Positions 63,361-64,000 of a DNA stretch of 64,000 nucleotides are shown piece after piece (position 1 is the first letter of the stretch; each line of letters starts with the position of its first letter). The stretch comes from Congeria kusceri (Eukaryota > Mollusca > Bivalvia > Myida > Dreissenidae), in contig CM051024.1 of assembly GCA_027627225.1 (NCBI GenBank), forward strand, positions 83,004,204-83,068,203. The letters are read 5' to 3'. A program made the position numbers and the translations under genes. Below the pieces are notes generated by a model that did no database searches, was not told where the DNA came from, and was given only the letters and a program-made list of their open reading frames with translations.

Positions 63361-63839
63361 TATGCATCGTTGTTACATTTATTTGTAATATTGGCCACAG
63401 TTACATAACATGATAACATGGTTCTAAAGTTAATTTGAACTTTTTAAATTCATGGCATATTACTATATTATTTATGTAATGTTCTAAATTTATCCACATG
63501 ACTAATTATATCTTCCAACTTCAATGTTTGGTTTCTGATTACATTTGGATGAATTCTGATTGGTCATTTTCATCTGCTAAGCAGACGAAATAGAGCATGT
63601 TCCAAATTGTCTGTTGTTATGTTTTAAGAAGTACATGTTGCTTTGTTGTAAAATTCTGTTAATGCAGCAGAAACAAAAGTTAACATTTATTGCTAATATG
63701 GTTTACATATAAGTGCTATAGCAAAAGCATATATTCATTCGATATAGGTCAAGTAAATATTAATGTTTATTACTTTTTTGTATTGTAACACATCTTCATT
63801 ACGATAGCTTTCATATCCGTACCTTACATTTATACATGT

Positions 63840-64000
63840 ACCTTGCTCGAGATTGCATCACGGGTTGGTGGGGTCAAGGTTAAGGTCACCATTACTAAAA
63901 CAGAACAACCAATGCAGCTATATAATTCGAGAACAAATTGAGGTTTAGTTATGAAACTTAATTTATAAATACGTATAGTTGGATTGCAGATGAGGAGTGT
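63840..64000. repeat. Fragment of the repeat family at 2,110-3,010
   Basis: 'ggttaaggtcaccattacta' and 'gttatgaaactt' echo the motifs of the intronic repeat at the start of the window. It is cut by the window edge. Confidence 0.4.

Overview
The window is eukaryotic, AT-rich and intron-rich. It is most likely from a bivalve mollusc, and probably a heterodont such as Dreissena. I infer this from small exons joined by GT-AG introns, a molluscan-style NACHT gene, L1/Tx1-like and CR1/L2-like non-LTR elements, and two copies (11,066-11,244 and 31,275-31,410) of a dispersed palindromic repeat containing TCCGGGACGACACTTTACGC that I recall from bivalve genomes. The species is not proven by the sequence.

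Layout. (1) 778-10,307, + strand: the 3' part of a multi-exon coiled-coil gene whose start lies off the window; its introns hold satellites, a foldback element and a hairpin. (2) 11-17 kb: repeats, including a large pentanucleotide array (12.5-13.2 kb) and a decayed CR1/L2-like LINE on the - strand. (3) 17,835-21,011, - strand: a two-exon NACHT-NTPase (NLR-like) gene encoding 985 aa. (4) 22.3-31.1 kb: a GC-rich degenerate minisatellite, a decayed L1/Tx1-like LINE and a three-copy tandem repeat of about 0.7 kb. (5) 31.2-41.1 kb, + strand: a signal-peptide/cysteine-rich gene followed by a decayed series of exons from a repeat-domain protein family, with a 30-copy 50-bp minisatellite and a 600-bp palindrome inside the introns. 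(6) 45,794-50,792: a hAT-like element with 16-bp TIRs and a perfect 8-bp target duplication, split by an L1/Tx1-like LINE (46,047-50,281) whose ORF2 is intact. (7) 51,151-57,031, - strand: a complete nine-exon coiled-coil gene (311 aa), apparently a paralogue of gene 1. (8) 57-64 kb: no gene recognised; tRNA-like SINE heads, small palindromic MITEs and a tandem repeat of about 175 bp.

Exon models were built by hand from splice signals and reading-frame continuity. Every intron of both coiled-coil genes is phase 2, and the terminal exons close in frame, which supports the models strongly. The NACHT protein may be an innate-immune sensor, and the coiled-coil genes are local neighbours of unknown function; a functional link between them is only a guess.

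The most interesting observation is that two clearly diverged LINE copies each have ORF1 and ORF2 in the same frame, separated by one UAG. Neither has an in-frame AUG in the short stretch (11 or 14 codons) between that UAG and the conserved start of the endonuclease, which suggests recoding (stop readthrough) or non-AUG initiation.
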